A DNA stretch of 9,784 bases from Methanothrix sp. (GTDB lineage Archaea; Halobacteriota; Methanosarcinia; Methanotrichales; Methanotrichaceae), in NCBI GenBank assembly GCA_011391755.1, contig JAABPZ010000032.1, forward strand, positions 1-9,784. Direction: 5' to 3'. Positions within the stretch are counted from its first letter, which is position 1. Every line of letters starts with the position of its first letter. Made by a program: the position numbers and the translations under genes. Of this stretch, positions 1-5,495 are shown piece after piece. A model generated the notes under the pieces. That model saw only the letters and a program-made list of their open reading frames with translations, searched no databases and was not told the origin of the DNA.

Positions 1-146
1 GAATAGATCACCTTTCCCTCCGGAATTCCATAAACCATGCGCATAGTCTCTGCCGATGACGACTCCCTCTTTGAGAGCAATTGAAATGCAGCGGCTAATA
101 TCAAGAGAGCAAAAACCAAGAAAAATAAAATCAAAAATAAGTCCAT
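1..146 (-). CDS. Membrane-anchored Cas4-like (PD-(D/E)XK) protein, downstream part, partial at window edge
   Basis: This minus-strand reading frame opens with ATG at 146 (an in-frame ATG at 155 is an alternative) and is still open at base 1, giving 48 visible residues. It starts with a strongly hydrophobic segment (residues about 2-21, MDLFLILFFLVFALL...), followed by a charged and serine-rich stretch and then YGIPEGKVIYS at the edge. From memory of the family, a transmembrane helix followed by a GIPxGxVxYSD-type motif precedes the nuclease core in membrane-bound Cas4-like proteins. The start overlaps the 3' end of the upstream ORF (131-403) by 16 bases in a different frame. The catalytic core lies outside the window, so activity cannot be judged. 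It could be an independent, translationally coupled gene or the second half of one frameshifted gene. The family call is an inference from a short motif. Confidence 0.6.
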   Translation of the reverse strand, partial: MDLFLILFFLVFALLILAAAFQLLSKRESSSAETMRMVYGIPEGKVIY

Positions 147-403
147 AAAAACCATCCAGTGAGGAAAATTGCAGCAATCGCAGAGAAATAACCCAGCAGT
201 CGGAACATGCCGGCCGCTCTCTCCCGCCTCTCCAGAAGAATCAGCCTGCTCCCTGCTTTTTCATGGGCATCGATTCCTCTCTTCAGGCCGAATGATTGCG
301 GCTGCACTCCGCTTCTTTTCAGGTACCAGGATACTGGGCAGTAGACATATTGCGATATCTCGGATGCCGATATTGCCTTGTATCCCTTTTTGCGTTTTAG
401 CAT
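131..403 (-). CDS. Cas4-like/DUF83 protein N-terminal part with YCP motif and one membrane helix
   Basis: This is a 90-residue ORF with an ATG start at 403. Residues 11-49 (SASEISQYVYCP..WYLKRSGV..., then a GxxxHE motif around 43-48) match the N-terminal signature of Cas4/DUF83-type PD-(D/E)XK nucleases. In that family the first cysteine (C22 here) is one of four that hold an iron-sulfur cluster. Residues 68-90 form a hydrophobic membrane helix, and the ORF then stops with TGA. The protein ends before the catalytic core, and the next overlapping ORF continues with a second helix and a family-like GIPxG motif. The pair therefore probably represents one split or frameshifted nuclease. No CRISPR array or other cas gene is visible, so a CRISPR role is not supported. 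A stand-alone membrane-bound DNA-processing protein is more likely. Confidence 0.65.
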   Translation of the reverse strand: MLKRKKGYKAISASEISQYVYCPVSWYLKRSGVQPQSFGLKRGIDAHEKAGSRLILLERRERAAGMFRLLGYFSAIAAIFLTGWFLWTYF

Positions 404-426
404 AATGATTTTGTCCAGGATTTGAA

Positions 427-447
427 TGGAGATAAAGCTATTTCCGG
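427..447 (-). promoter_or_regulatory. Putative BRE/TATA promoter of the Cas4-like ORF
   Basis: On the minus strand the sequence reads CGGAAATAG followed by CTTTATCT. This resembles a purine-rich BRE next to an archaeal TATA box. The TATA centre is about 30 bases upstream of the ATG at 403, which fits a short-leadered or leaderless transcript, and no Shine-Dalgarno sequence precedes that ATG. The call rests on sequence resemblance and spacing only. Confidence 0.4.
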
Positions 448-487
448 CACAGCTAGTACAGCGGGCCGAAATAAACCCGTATCTTAG

Positions 488-511
488 CTTCGCGGCTTCG
501 CGCCTTCGCGT
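488..511. repeat. Three tandem copies of an 8-base CTTCGCGN unit
   Basis: CTTCGCGG, CTTCGCGC and CTTCGCGT follow each other without gaps at 488-495, 496-503 and 504-511, then GAAAC. The inverse word GCGAAG recurs downstream at 537-542 and 554-559, so the cluster can also pair with downstream sequence. I have the impression that CTTCGCG-type intergenic repeats occur in other prokaryotic genomes, but I cannot verify that here. Its function is unknown. Confidence 0.75.
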
Positions 512-567
512 GAAACCGGACCCTGTCGAATCTCATGCGAAGCCTTGATTGGCGCGAAGAACAATCA
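494..567. repeat. Nested inverted repeats (possible stem-loops) in the trm5 upstream region
   Basis: CTTCGCGCC at 496-504 is perfectly complementary to GGCGCGAAG at 551-559 (9 bp, 46-base gap). GGCTTCGC at 494-501 is perfectly complementary to GCGAAGCC at 537-544 (8 bp). TGATTG at 546-551 pairs with CAATCA at 562-567 (6 bp, 10-base loop). The first two pairings compete for the same arm. This could form RNA or cruciform structures, or it may be a decayed repeat element. Confidence 0.55.
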
Positions 568-654
568 GCCGTTTACAAAGGCACATTATCCTCTCACAAT
601 CATGGCTTTAATTAGGCCCTGATGTACTAGATACAAAGGCTTTCGAAAACATAT

Positions 655-670
655 GGACAGATTTAATAGA
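655..670 (+). promoter_or_regulatory. Putative TATA element of trm5
   Basis: The word ATTTAATA at 661-668 resembles an archaeal TATA box, with its centre about 28 bases before the trm5 ATG at 693. That ATG has no Shine-Dalgarno sequence and follows a TAG in frame immediately upstream (690-692). This arrangement suggests a leaderless or nearly leaderless transcript. Confidence 0.4.
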
Positions 671-692
671 ATGCATCCTTTTGTCTCCCTAG

Positions 693-1700
693 ATGCTGGA
701 TAGATCCCTGGGTTTGAAGGTTAGCCGAAAAAATGGTGAGAAGATTCGCAAAGCTCTGGTGGAGACGGGCGCCTTCGATCGCAGCCGCAAGATTTGCTCG
801 GATGAATCTCATGTCTATCTGCCGGTTTTGCAGATGGATGAAAAGTTGGCGGCCAGTGTCCGCAGCATTGCAGAGTTTGAACTGGTAGAGATCAATTTCC
901 TGCCGGAAGAGAAGATCACAAGCCCGGAGGATCTCCTGGGCTTTCGCCCCAGCTTCGAGGTGGTGGGCGAGATTGCCATGGTGGAAGACAGCGATGCACA
1001 GCGCGTGGCCGCTGCCCTCATGTTTACCTGCAAGAGCATAAAGACGGTCATTGCTCCCATCTCCGATGTGGAAGGGGAATTTCGCACCCGCCGCTTCCGG
1101 CACGTGGCCGGAGAGGCTGGCACGGTCACTCTGCACAGGGAGCACGGCCTGCGCTACCGGGTGGACCTGGAAGGAGCCTATTTCACGCCTCGTCTGGGCA
1201 CGGAACGGCTTCGCATCGCCGGCCTGGTCAGCCCGGGCGATGTAGTGCTGGATATGTTCGCAGGCGTGGGGCCGTTTGCCCTGCTCCTGGCCAAAAAGGG
1301 GGCAGACGTCATCGCCATGGACAAAAATCCTGTGGCCGTGAAATACCTGCGCGAGAATGCGCTTTTGAATAAAATAAATAATATCGAGATCCTGGAAGGC
1401 GATGCAGCAGAGCTGGCCCTGCTCTATGAGTGTCGGGCCGATCACGTGATCATGAACCTTCCCCACAGCGCCTCTGAATTCCTTCTTCCCGCTATCCGGG
1501 CGGCAAGGTCAGGGGGCGTGGTGCACTACTACTGCATAGCTCTGGAAGATGATCTTTACAAAGATGAGGCGCTGATTGCAAAGGCGGCTGAAGAAATGGA
1601 CGCACAGGTTGATGTGCTCTACAAAGAGACAGTGAGAAGCTATGCGCCCCACAGAAGCAATGTGGTCATTGACTTTCGGGTGAAAAAGGCAGTGATTTAA
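693..1700 (+). CDS. trm5: tRNA (guanine(37)-N1)-methyltransferase Trm5
   Basis: Trm5 transfers a methyl group from S-adenosylmethionine to N1 of G37, beside the anticodon, which prevents +1 frameshifting; in Euryarchaeota it can also feed wyosine synthesis. The protein has 335 residues, the usual size for archaeal Trm5b. Residues 1-45 (RSLGLKVSRKNGEKIRKAL..., VYLPV) look like the small D1 domain that reads the tRNA elbow. AYFTPRLGTER at 162-172 precedes the class I methyltransferase fold. The AdoMet-binding loop is DMFAGVGPF at 187-195, followed by the acidic strand end MDKNP at 209-213. NLPH at 255-258 is the N-x-P catalytic motif typical of Trm5. The C terminus (SYAPHRSNVVIDF) also matches the family. 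A stop codon directly upstream fixes ATG 693 as the earliest start. It is transcribed alone and converges on the membrane-protein gene ending at 1741. Confidence 0.95.
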   Translation: MLDRSLGLKVSRKNGEKIRKALVETGAFDRSRKICSDESHVYLPVLQMDEKLAASVRSIAEFELVEINFLPEEKITSPEDLLGFRPSFEVVGEIAMVEDSDAQRVAAALMFTCKSIKTVIAPISDVEGEFRTRRFRHVAGEAGTVTLHREHGLRYRVDLEGAYFTPRLGTERLRIAGLVSPGDVVLDMFAGVGPFALLLAKKGADVIAMDKNPVAVKYLRENALLNKINNIEILEGDAAELALLYECRADHVIMNLPHSASEFLLPAIRAARSGGVVHYYCIALEDDLYKDEALIAKAAEEMDAQVDVLYKETVRSYAPHRSNVVIDFRVKKAVI

Positions 1701-1740
1701 TCCTGCCAATCTCCCCTGCTATGATTTCACTTGCATTTTG

Positions 1741-2184
1741 TTATTGTCTCTCCCTTCCAGAAAAAATGGATGCTACAAAGAAAACCAGCCCGCCAATTAC
1801 CAGCAGTCCTATGAAGAGTGATGCATAAGGATATTTATTTTCCGAAGATGAAGCAGATGCATTCCGGTTGGATTTTGGTGGCGAATTCTCATCGATTACG
1901 GGCTCCTTTTCCCCTTCCGGCAGGGATATATTTTCCGGAATGGCGGATGCGCCTACTACTATTGTGTTGAGGGGGACCTGCACTTCCCTATAATCCCCAG
2001 GCTTCGCGTATTCATATCTTATGTTTTCGTCCACCCTTTCCTTGCTAATATATTGAATCCCGTCCCTGGTGTACGCTGTCTTGGTCTCCAGGCCAAAGCC
2101 GGGCGCTGCTAGCAATGTAAAAAGGACGACAACTGCTCCAATTCTATAAAATTTGCCCATGGATAAGGAATGAATGGGCCTCAT
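1741..2184 (-). CDS. Small exported protein with signal peptide and C-terminal membrane anchor
   Basis: I do not recognise a named family. Starting at ATG 2184 the protein has 147 residues. Residues about 10-31 form a Sec-type signal peptide (KFYRIGAVVVLFTLLAAPGFG). A polar domain of about 70 residues follows, then a Pro/Ser/Asn-rich stalk (about 100-117) and a membrane helix at 119-141 ending in the short charged tail SGRERQ. Two N-glycosylation sequons (NIS at 85, NAS at 108) fit an extracellular domain. The ATG at 2184 is preceded by GAGGGG five bases away. A GTG at 2199 and an ATG at 2160 are alternatives, but only 2184 has a Shine-Dalgarno sequence. It starts 21 bases after the PAN stop and is probably cotranscribed with PAN. 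Its role is unknown. Confidence 0.75.
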   Translation of the reverse strand: MRPIHSLSMGKFYRIGAVVVLFTLLAAPGFGLETKTAYTRDGIQYISKERVDENIRYEYAKPGDYREVQVPLNTIVVGASAIPENISLPEGEKEPVIDENSPPKSNRNASASSSENKYPYASLFIGLLVIGGLVFFVASIFSGRERQ

Positions 2185-2205
2185 TCGGCCCCTCTTCACA
2201 GGTCT

Positions 2206-3423
2206 TCAGATGTACTGCTGCACCAGTCCCTCGGGCTCGCTTATATGGTTTCTCTCTTTGTGCAGTATCTTTATCGCGGCGCCCTCAAAGTCGCTCTGGT
2301 ATACTATTGTCCTCTCCTCGCGAATGGCATACATACCCGCCTCGGTGGACACCGATTTTAGATCCGCACCGCTCGATCCCTCTGCCATATCGGCGATCAA
2401 CTTAAGGTTCACATCTTCATCCAGGCTCATGCCTGAGGTATGGATCTTCAGAATCGCCTCACGTGCCTCTCGGCTGGGCATGGGAATCTCGATGATTCTA
2501 TCGAATCGTCCCGGTCGCAGCAAGGCCGGATCGAGCATGTCCAGGCGGTTGGTGGCGGCGATGAGCTTGACCTCGCCTCGCGCATCAAAGCCGTCCATCT
2601 CCGCCAGGATCTGCATGAGAGTGCGTTGCACCTCGCGGTCTCCGCTGGTGGCTCCATCCATGCGCCGCGCACCGATGGCATCCAGTTCATCAATGAAGAT
2701 GATGGCGGGCGACTTGCTCTTGGCCAGCTCGAAGAGCTCACGCACCAGGCGCGCGCCCTCTCCGATGTACTTTTGTACGAACTCTGAGCCCACCACGCGA
2801 AGGAAGGTAGCATCGGTGCTCTGGGCAACCGCCTTGGCTAAAATGGTCTTGCCGGTCCCCGGTGGTCCGTGCAGCAAGACCCCCTTGGGCGGCTCAATAC
2901 CGACAGCCGTGAAAAGGTCCGGACGCTTGAGGGGTAGCTCCACAATCTCCCTGATCTCGGAGATCTGAGTTTCCAGGCCTCCAATCTGTGAGAAGCGCAC
3001 ATCTGGAGCCTCCTCTATCTCCATGCCAAAGACGGCCGGGTCGCGGGGGGAGGGCAGCACGCACATCACAGCAAAAGACTGCTGATTTAAGCCGACCTGT
3101 GCACCGGGCTTGATCTCTTCTTCGATGAACTGGGAGAGATTTACCACGAACCTGGGACCGGTGCTGCTTTTGACAATAACCCTGTTCTCGTCCAGGACAT
3201 CTACAATGGTGCCCACAATCATGGGACCCACGCGCAGGCGCTCCAGCTCGCTTCTCAGCTTGCGGGCTTCTCGCTCGAACTTGAGCTTCTGGTTCTCAAT
3301 GAGCCGCTTTTCGCCTTCCACGCGGTCCTTCTGCTCTCGCAGCGCCAGGTTGCGCTCTTCAAGCTGGCGCATGCGGTCCAGGATGTAGCGCGAAAAATCC
3401 GCGCCGGCCTGTGACTCATTCAT
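2206..3423 (-). CDS. pan: Proteasome-activating nucleotidase PAN (AAA+ ATPase)
   Basis: PAN is the hexameric ATPase that unfolds proteins and feeds them into the archaeal 20S proteasome. With ATG 3423 it has 405 residues. The parts appear in the expected order: an N-terminal coiled coil (about 14-64, rich in E/R/K/L), an OB domain (about 66-129) and the AAA+ module. The module has Walker A GPPGTGKT at 186-193, pore loop KYIGEG at 218-223, Walker B IIFIDE at 241-246 and arginine-finger region RPGRFDR at 303-309. GGAG five bases before ATG 3423 supports this start; ATG 3441 (six extra residues) also fits a nearly leaderless transcript. The last residues are QQYI: the penultimate tyrosine of the gate-opening HbYX tail is kept, but the Hb position is Gln. 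The gene is divergent from aMBF1 and leads a two-gene unit. Confidence 0.96.
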   Translation of the reverse strand: MNESQAGADFSRYILDRMRQLEERNLALREQKDRVEGEKRLIENQKLKFEREARKLRSELERLRVGPMIVGTIVDVLDENRVIVKSSTGPRFVVNLSQFIEEEIKPGAQVGLNQQSFAVMCVLPSPRDPAVFGMEIEEAPDVRFSQIGGLETQISEIREIVELPLKRPDLFTAVGIEPPKGVLLHGPPGTGKTILAKAVAQSTDATFLRVVGSEFVQKYIGEGARLVRELFELAKSKSPAIIFIDELDAIGARRMDGATSGDREVQRTLMQILAEMDGFDARGEVKLIAATNRLDMLDPALLRPGRFDRIIEIPMPSREAREAILKIHTSGMSLDEDVNLKLIADMAEGSSGADLKSVSTEAGMYAIREERTIVYQSDFEGAAIKILHKERNHISEPEGLVQQYI

Positions 3424-3444
3424 GCCTTCTCCACTATCCATAAT

Positions 3445-3461
3445 TACAAAGATTATTAAAC
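3445..3461 (+). promoter_or_regulatory. Putative BRE/TATA promoter of the aMBF1 operon
   Basis: Plus strand: ACAAAG (BRE-like) followed by ATTATTAAAC, with the TATA-like TTATTAAA at 3453-3460. Its centre is about 30 bases upstream of the aMBF1 ATG at 3487. No Shine-Dalgarno sequence precedes that ATG, so the lead gene of the operon is probably leaderless or nearly so. The element lies about 10 bases from the PAN TATA box on the opposite strand. Confidence 0.5.
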
Positions 3462-3466
3462 ACCGA

Positions 3467-3485
3467 CCCCTATAAAGGTTTCCGA
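3467..3485 (-). promoter_or_regulatory. Putative BRE/TATA promoter of PAN
   Basis: Minus strand: TCGGAAACC (purine-rich BRE-like) followed by TTTATAGG, with the TATA centre near 3473. A start site about 26 bases downstream would fall near 3447, giving a leader of about 24 bases that carries the GGAG before ATG 3423. A second AT-rich word on the same strand (GTTTAATAATC, 3461-3451) could serve as an alternative TATA box. Confidence 0.5.
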
Positions 3486-3486
3486 A

Positions 3487-3984
3487 ATGACCGAGAAGCA
3501 ATGCGAGATTTGCGGCGCTGAGATCACTGGAGTGCCCCAGAGGATTGTGATCGACCGCTCTACGATGGAGGTATGCAAGAGTTGTGCGCGCTTCGGAAAA
3601 CCGGAAGACAAATGGTCTTTGGTTCCCAAGAAGATGGTTCCTGTGGCGAGGGCCTTCACGGAAAGTCGGCCCAAACCGCGCGACTATTTTAAGGACTTGG
3701 CAGAGTTGGTCCCGGATTTCGGGCGCAAGATCAGGGAGGCACGCGAGAGCCTGGGCCTCTCTCCAGAGGAGCTGGGAGGTAGGATCAAAGAGAAGGCGAC
3801 TCTCTTAAAGAAGATCGAGAGGGAGGAGATCTCTCCTGAGGACGGAATTAGAAAAAAGCTCGAAAAGGAGCTGAAGATCAAACTGTCCGATGAGGCGAGC
3901 GAGACTCGTGTCAAGTCCGGCAGCTCTGGCCGTGGATTGACTTTAGGAGATATTGCCAGCATCAAACGGAAAACTGAGAAATGA
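3487..3984 (+). CDS. mbf1: Archaeal multiprotein bridging factor aMBF1 (zinc ribbon plus HTH)
   Basis: This is a 165-residue protein with the two-domain plan of aMBF1. The N-terminal zinc ribbon has CxxC pairs at C6/C9 and C30/C33. After a linker comes a Cro/C1-type helix-turn-helix at about 73-128 ([20 protein letters not shown]...). A basic, Ser/Gly-rich tail ends it. Eukaryotic MBF1 bridges activators to TBP. The archaeal protein associates with ribosomes and its role is less settled, so transcriptional or translational control are both possible. It leads the plus-strand operon and is divergent from PAN. Its stop overlaps the next start in an ATGA (4 bases), which implies translational coupling with the threonylcarbamoyl-AMP synthase gene. 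Confidence 0.92.
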   Translation: MTEKQCEICGAEITGVPQRIVIDRSTMEVCKSCARFGKPEDKWSLVPKKMVPVARAFTESRPKPRDYFKDLAELVPDFGRKIREARESLGLSPEELGGRIKEKATLLKKIEREEISPEDGIRKKLEKELKIKLSDEASETRVKSGSSGRGLTLGDIASIKRKTEK

Positions 3985-4553
3985 TCGCCAGTGCAGCTCG
4001 CTATGTCATTGGTGGGGGTGTGATCGTATACCCTACCGAGACCGTTTACGGCCTGGGCGCCAATGCTCTGGATGAGCAAGCGGTGATGAGGGTTTTTCAG
4101 ATTAAAAAAAGGCCCCTCTCCCATCCCATCTTTTTGGCCGTCTCCAACTTTGATATGCTGATGAATGTTGCAGAGGTGAGCCCAGATGACCTGGATCTTC
4201 TCGAGCAGCTCTTGCCTGGTCCTGTTTCCGTTCTTGTCAGGAAAAAAAGCGTAGTTCCGGATATACTCACCGCCGGCTCGCCGTTGGTTGGCATCAGGTA
4301 CCCGGATCATGAGACGGCTTTAAGGATCATCGATCTGGCCGGACCCATCACCTCCACCAGTGCCAACCGCACCGGCGCCTTGCCACCCACAAGTGCAGCC
4401 TCCGTCTCCTCGGATATCCGGGATCGAGTGGATGCCGTCGTGGACGGAGGAAAATGCAGATACGCACAGCCCTCAACACTCCTGGATCTGCAAAAAAGGG
4501 AGATCATTCGGCCGGGAGCGGGTCTGGATAAGGTAATGAAGGCGATATCGTGA
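3981..4553 (+). CDS. tsaC: Threonylcarbamoyl-AMP synthase, YrdC/Sua5 family (t6A37 tRNA modification)
   Basis: The enzyme condenses threonine, bicarbonate and ATP into threonylcarbamoyl-AMP, the donor for t6A at position 37 of ANN-decoding tRNAs. The 190 residues form a single YrdC domain: YPTETVYGLG at 17-26, the KKRP segment at 42-45, LPGP at 78-81, STSANRTG at 125-132 and STLLDL at 165-170, followed by RPGA at 177-180. It lacks the extra C-terminal Sua5 domain found in proteins of about 340 residues, so it is the short TsaC-like form. The start overlaps the aMBF1 stop (ATGA) and the stop overlaps the next gene's GTG start (GTGA). Some YrdC-domain proteins (YciO) have other roles, so the exact activity is inferred from the family. 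Confidence 0.9.
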   Translation: MIASAARYVIGGGVIVYPTETVYGLGANALDEQAVMRVFQIKKRPLSHPIFLAVSNFDMLMNVAEVSPDDLDLLEQLLPGPVSVLVRKKSVVPDILTAGSPLVGIRYPDHETALRIIDLAGPITSTSANRTGALPPTSAASVSSDIRDRVDAVVDGGKCRYAQPSTLLDLQKREIIRPGAGLDKVMKAIS

Positions 4554-5470
4554 AGGCCAGAATCAGGGACTTCTTTCTGACTAAAGAAGGCTGGATATTC
4601 GCTGTCGCGGACTACTGCCACCCGGATGGTCTTCGCTCCATGCTACGCTACGTTCCTGATCCAGCAGGAGAGCGCGAGAATGATGGCAAACGCTATCGCA
4701 AAATGGACTTCGCTCCGGCCTATGAATTTCTAAGAAGAGAGCGACCAGACTGGGCCCGCGACCTGCACGTGGTTCCCCTGTCGCATGTGCTCAGGATTTA
4801 TCGGCCTTCCGAAGGTCTTTTGGTTGTGGCGAAGAGCGACCCAAGAGTCGGAAAGATTGCCGGCCTGCTGGCGAAAGACGGAGTGTCATGGGAGCAGATG
4901 GGCATCACCGGATCTATGCTGGTAGGTCTGTCCAGTCCCAGCTCAGATATCGATTTTGTGGTTTATGGCCCTATCTGGTGGAAGGCCAGGGATATTGTGG
5001 CCCGGGCCAAGGCCCAAGGAAAAATCGGGGACCTGGACGAGCCCACCTGGAGGAAGATCTACTCCAAGCGAAAGCCGGAGATCAGCTTCGAGGACTTCAT
5101 GCGGCATGAGACGCGCAAAGGAAATCGAGGCATGATCGAAGGCACCTACTTTGACCTTCTCTTCACTCGCGAATGGAACCAGATACAAACCCAGCCCGCT
5201 GGCAGGCCGGCCGGGGAGCGGCGCATTGAGGCCAAAGTAACTAACGCCGATTTTGCCTTCGACAGTCCTGCCATTTACCGTCTGGACCATCCTGAGGTAA
5301 AGGAGATATTCTGCTATTCGCATACCTATGCCGGCCAGGCGCTGCCCGGCGAAACTATAGAGGCGAAAGGCGTGCTGGAAGAGACTGCCCAAGGCCTTCG
5401 ACTGGTAGTGGGAACCACACGCGAGGCCCGCGGTGAATGGATCAAATCTCTAACCTTGCTGGAAAGCTAA
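4550..5470 (+). CDS. Conserved archaeal nucleotidyltransferase-domain protein of unknown substrate
   Basis: This 306-residue protein starts with GTG at 4550, inside the GTGA overlap with the preceding stop. The central region holds a pol-beta-type nucleotidyltransferase signature, GSMLVGL...SDIDFVVYG (121-140), with D133 and D135 as the expected metal ligands. The N-terminal ~110 residues (DFFLTKEGWIFAVADYCHPD, MLRYVPDP) and the block RKGNRGM...GTYFDLLFTREW (about 189-212) recall a conserved family of methanogens often labelled 'DNA polymerase beta subunit-like', but the substrate is unknown to me. The C-terminal ~70 residues alternate strand-forming and polar residues (GETIEAKGVLEE, LRLVVGTTR) and could be a small OB-like barrel. 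Coupling to the t6A gene makes an RNA-related role conceivable but unproven. Confidence 0.88.
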   Translation: MKARIRDFFLTKEGWIFAVADYCHPDGLRSMLRYVPDPAGERENDGKRYRKMDFAPAYEFLRRERPDWARDLHVVPLSHVLRIYRPSEGLLVVAKSDPRVGKIAGLLAKDGVSWEQMGITGSMLVGLSSPSSDIDFVVYGPIWWKARDIVARAKAQGKIGDLDEPTWRKIYSKRKPEISFEDFMRHETRKGNRGMIEGTYFDLLFTREWNQIQTQPAGRPAGERRIEAKVTNADFAFDSPAIYRLDHPEVKEIFCYSHTYAGQALPGETIEAKGVLEETAQGLRLVVGTTREARGEWIKSLTLLES

Positions 5471-5483
5471 AATATATTAAAAA

Positions 5484-5488
5484 GAGGT
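5484..5488 (+). promoter_or_regulatory. Ribosome binding site of AMP phosphorylase
   Basis: GAGGT is complementary to the archaeal 16S rRNA 3' end and lies seven bases before ATG 5496. It supports that start in the 25-base gap after the nucleotidyltransferase stop and shows that this internal operon gene is initiated by Shine-Dalgarno, unlike the leaderless lead gene. Confidence 0.7.
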
Positions 5489-5495
5489 CTTTTGC

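Larger units (their letters stand above)
404..692. other. Gene-free region with CTTCGCG repeat cluster
   Basis: This stretch of about 290 bases between the divergent Cas4-like ORF and trm5 has no convincing coding frame and no tRNA-like cloverleaf. It contains the presumed promoters of both flanking genes at its two ends. In the middle (about 488-567) is a GC-rich cluster of short direct and inverted repeats, listed separately. The remainder shows nothing I can assign. Confidence 0.6.

Noticed and set aside
1..403. CRISPR-Cas locus suggested by the Cas4-like ORFs
   Set aside because: No regularly spaced repeats and no other cas genes are present; membrane-bound Cas4-like proteins occur outside CRISPR systems.
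169..405. Plus-strand open frame of 78 residues opposite the Cas4-like ORF
   Set aside because: The opposite strand carries the Cas4-type YCP motif and a proper membrane helix; this frame has no family features.
663..1466. Long minus-strand open frame (267 residues) opposite trm5
   Set aside because: It lies antisense to the clear trm5 coding sequence; its protein is rich in His/Gln and without family features, as expected for a shadow frame in GC-rich coding DNA.
3442..3501. N-terminal extension of PAN beyond ATG 3441
   Set aside because: It would cross the TATA elements and overlap the aMBF1 start; the residues do not look like PAN, and a Shine-Dalgarno word supports ATG 3423.
3684..4310. 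Minus-strand open frame of 208 residues opposite aMBF1 and the YrdC gene
   Set aside because: It spans the junction of two well-supported plus-strand genes and has no recognisable motif or start signal.
5469..5480. AT-rich AAAATATATTAA before AMP phosphorylase as a TATA box
   Set aside because: It is only about 20 bases from the ATG, too close for the usual archaeal start-site spacing, and the gene has a good Shine-Dalgarno sequence suited to internal operon translation.
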